From Baffinella frigidus (Eukaryota; Cryptophyceae; Cryptomonadales; Baffinellaceae): DNA of 13,936 nucleotides. The stretch covers positions 167,799-181,734 of the forward strand of contig MU646522.1 of the NCBI GenBank assembly GCA_026770585.1, written 5' to 3'. Positions 13,861-13,936 of the stretch are shown piece after piece (position 1 is the stretch's first letter; the number at the start of each line of letters is the position of its first letter). The translations under genes were made by a program, and so were the position numbers. Under the pieces are notes generated by a model. The model searched no databases, was not told where the DNA came from, and saw nothing but the letters and a program-made list of their open reading frames with translations.

Positions 13861-13936
13861 CCTCTCTCTCTCTCTCCCCCTCCCTCTCTCTCTGGCAGCG
13901 AGTGCTGGTAGTAATAACGCCCTCTCTCTCTCTCTC
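13861..13936. repeat. CT microsatellites
   Basis: CTCTCT runs at 13861-13893 and 13922-13936 separated by a short unique sequence. Confidence 0.9.

Overview
The window is nuclear DNA of a microbial eukaryote. Two spliced, divergently transcribed protein genes can be rebuilt exon by exon. Exons are short (52-132 bp) and GC-rich. Introns run from 124 bp to about 1.9 kb and are packed with TTTAGGG/TGTAGGG-type heptamers, fold-back elements and broken copies of the neighbouring exons. TTTAGGG-type repeats fit algae, plants and dinoflagellates. Ten of the eleven acceptor junctions followed here read AG|G and the donors are loose (GT plus variable bases), which recalls dinoflagellates. That placement is an inference and not secure.

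Layout. Leftward from 6329 runs a gene for an ER thioredoxin-fold protein of the protein disulfide isomerase/TMX type. It has a signal peptide, the CGHC active site and a cis-proline motif. Its six exons are 6329-6222, 6097-6009, 4295-4241, 2823-2748, 1076-1007 and 227-150, and it probably continues past base 1. Rightward from 6666 runs a gene for a BUD31/G10 spliceosomal protein. Its six exons are 6666-6706, 8626-8757, 10286-10354, 11159-11210, 12176-12252 and 12686 to about 12854. All reading frames join correctly across the proposed junctions. The 336 bp between the two start codons should hold both promoters.

The unusual feature is the introns. Nearly every exon is shadowed by partial copies ('ghosts') in the adjacent introns, with a consistent polarity. 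Ghosts upstream of an intact exon keep the acceptor and the exon's 5' part. Ghosts downstream keep the exon's 3' part and usually the donor. This is the footprint expected if introns grew by repeated local duplications with one breakpoint inside an exon. Between the ghosts lie several fold-back (MITE-like) elements. One of them has a 4-bp target duplication and a matching empty site in the same window.

The right end (12855-13936) holds terminal-exon fragments, a 26-bp tandem repeat, a 190-bp fold-back element and CT microsatellites. The BUD31-like protein lacks several zinc-binding cysteines that are otherwise conserved, and its stop codon is ambiguous. Whether it is a working gene, a divergent paralogue or a decaying copy is open.
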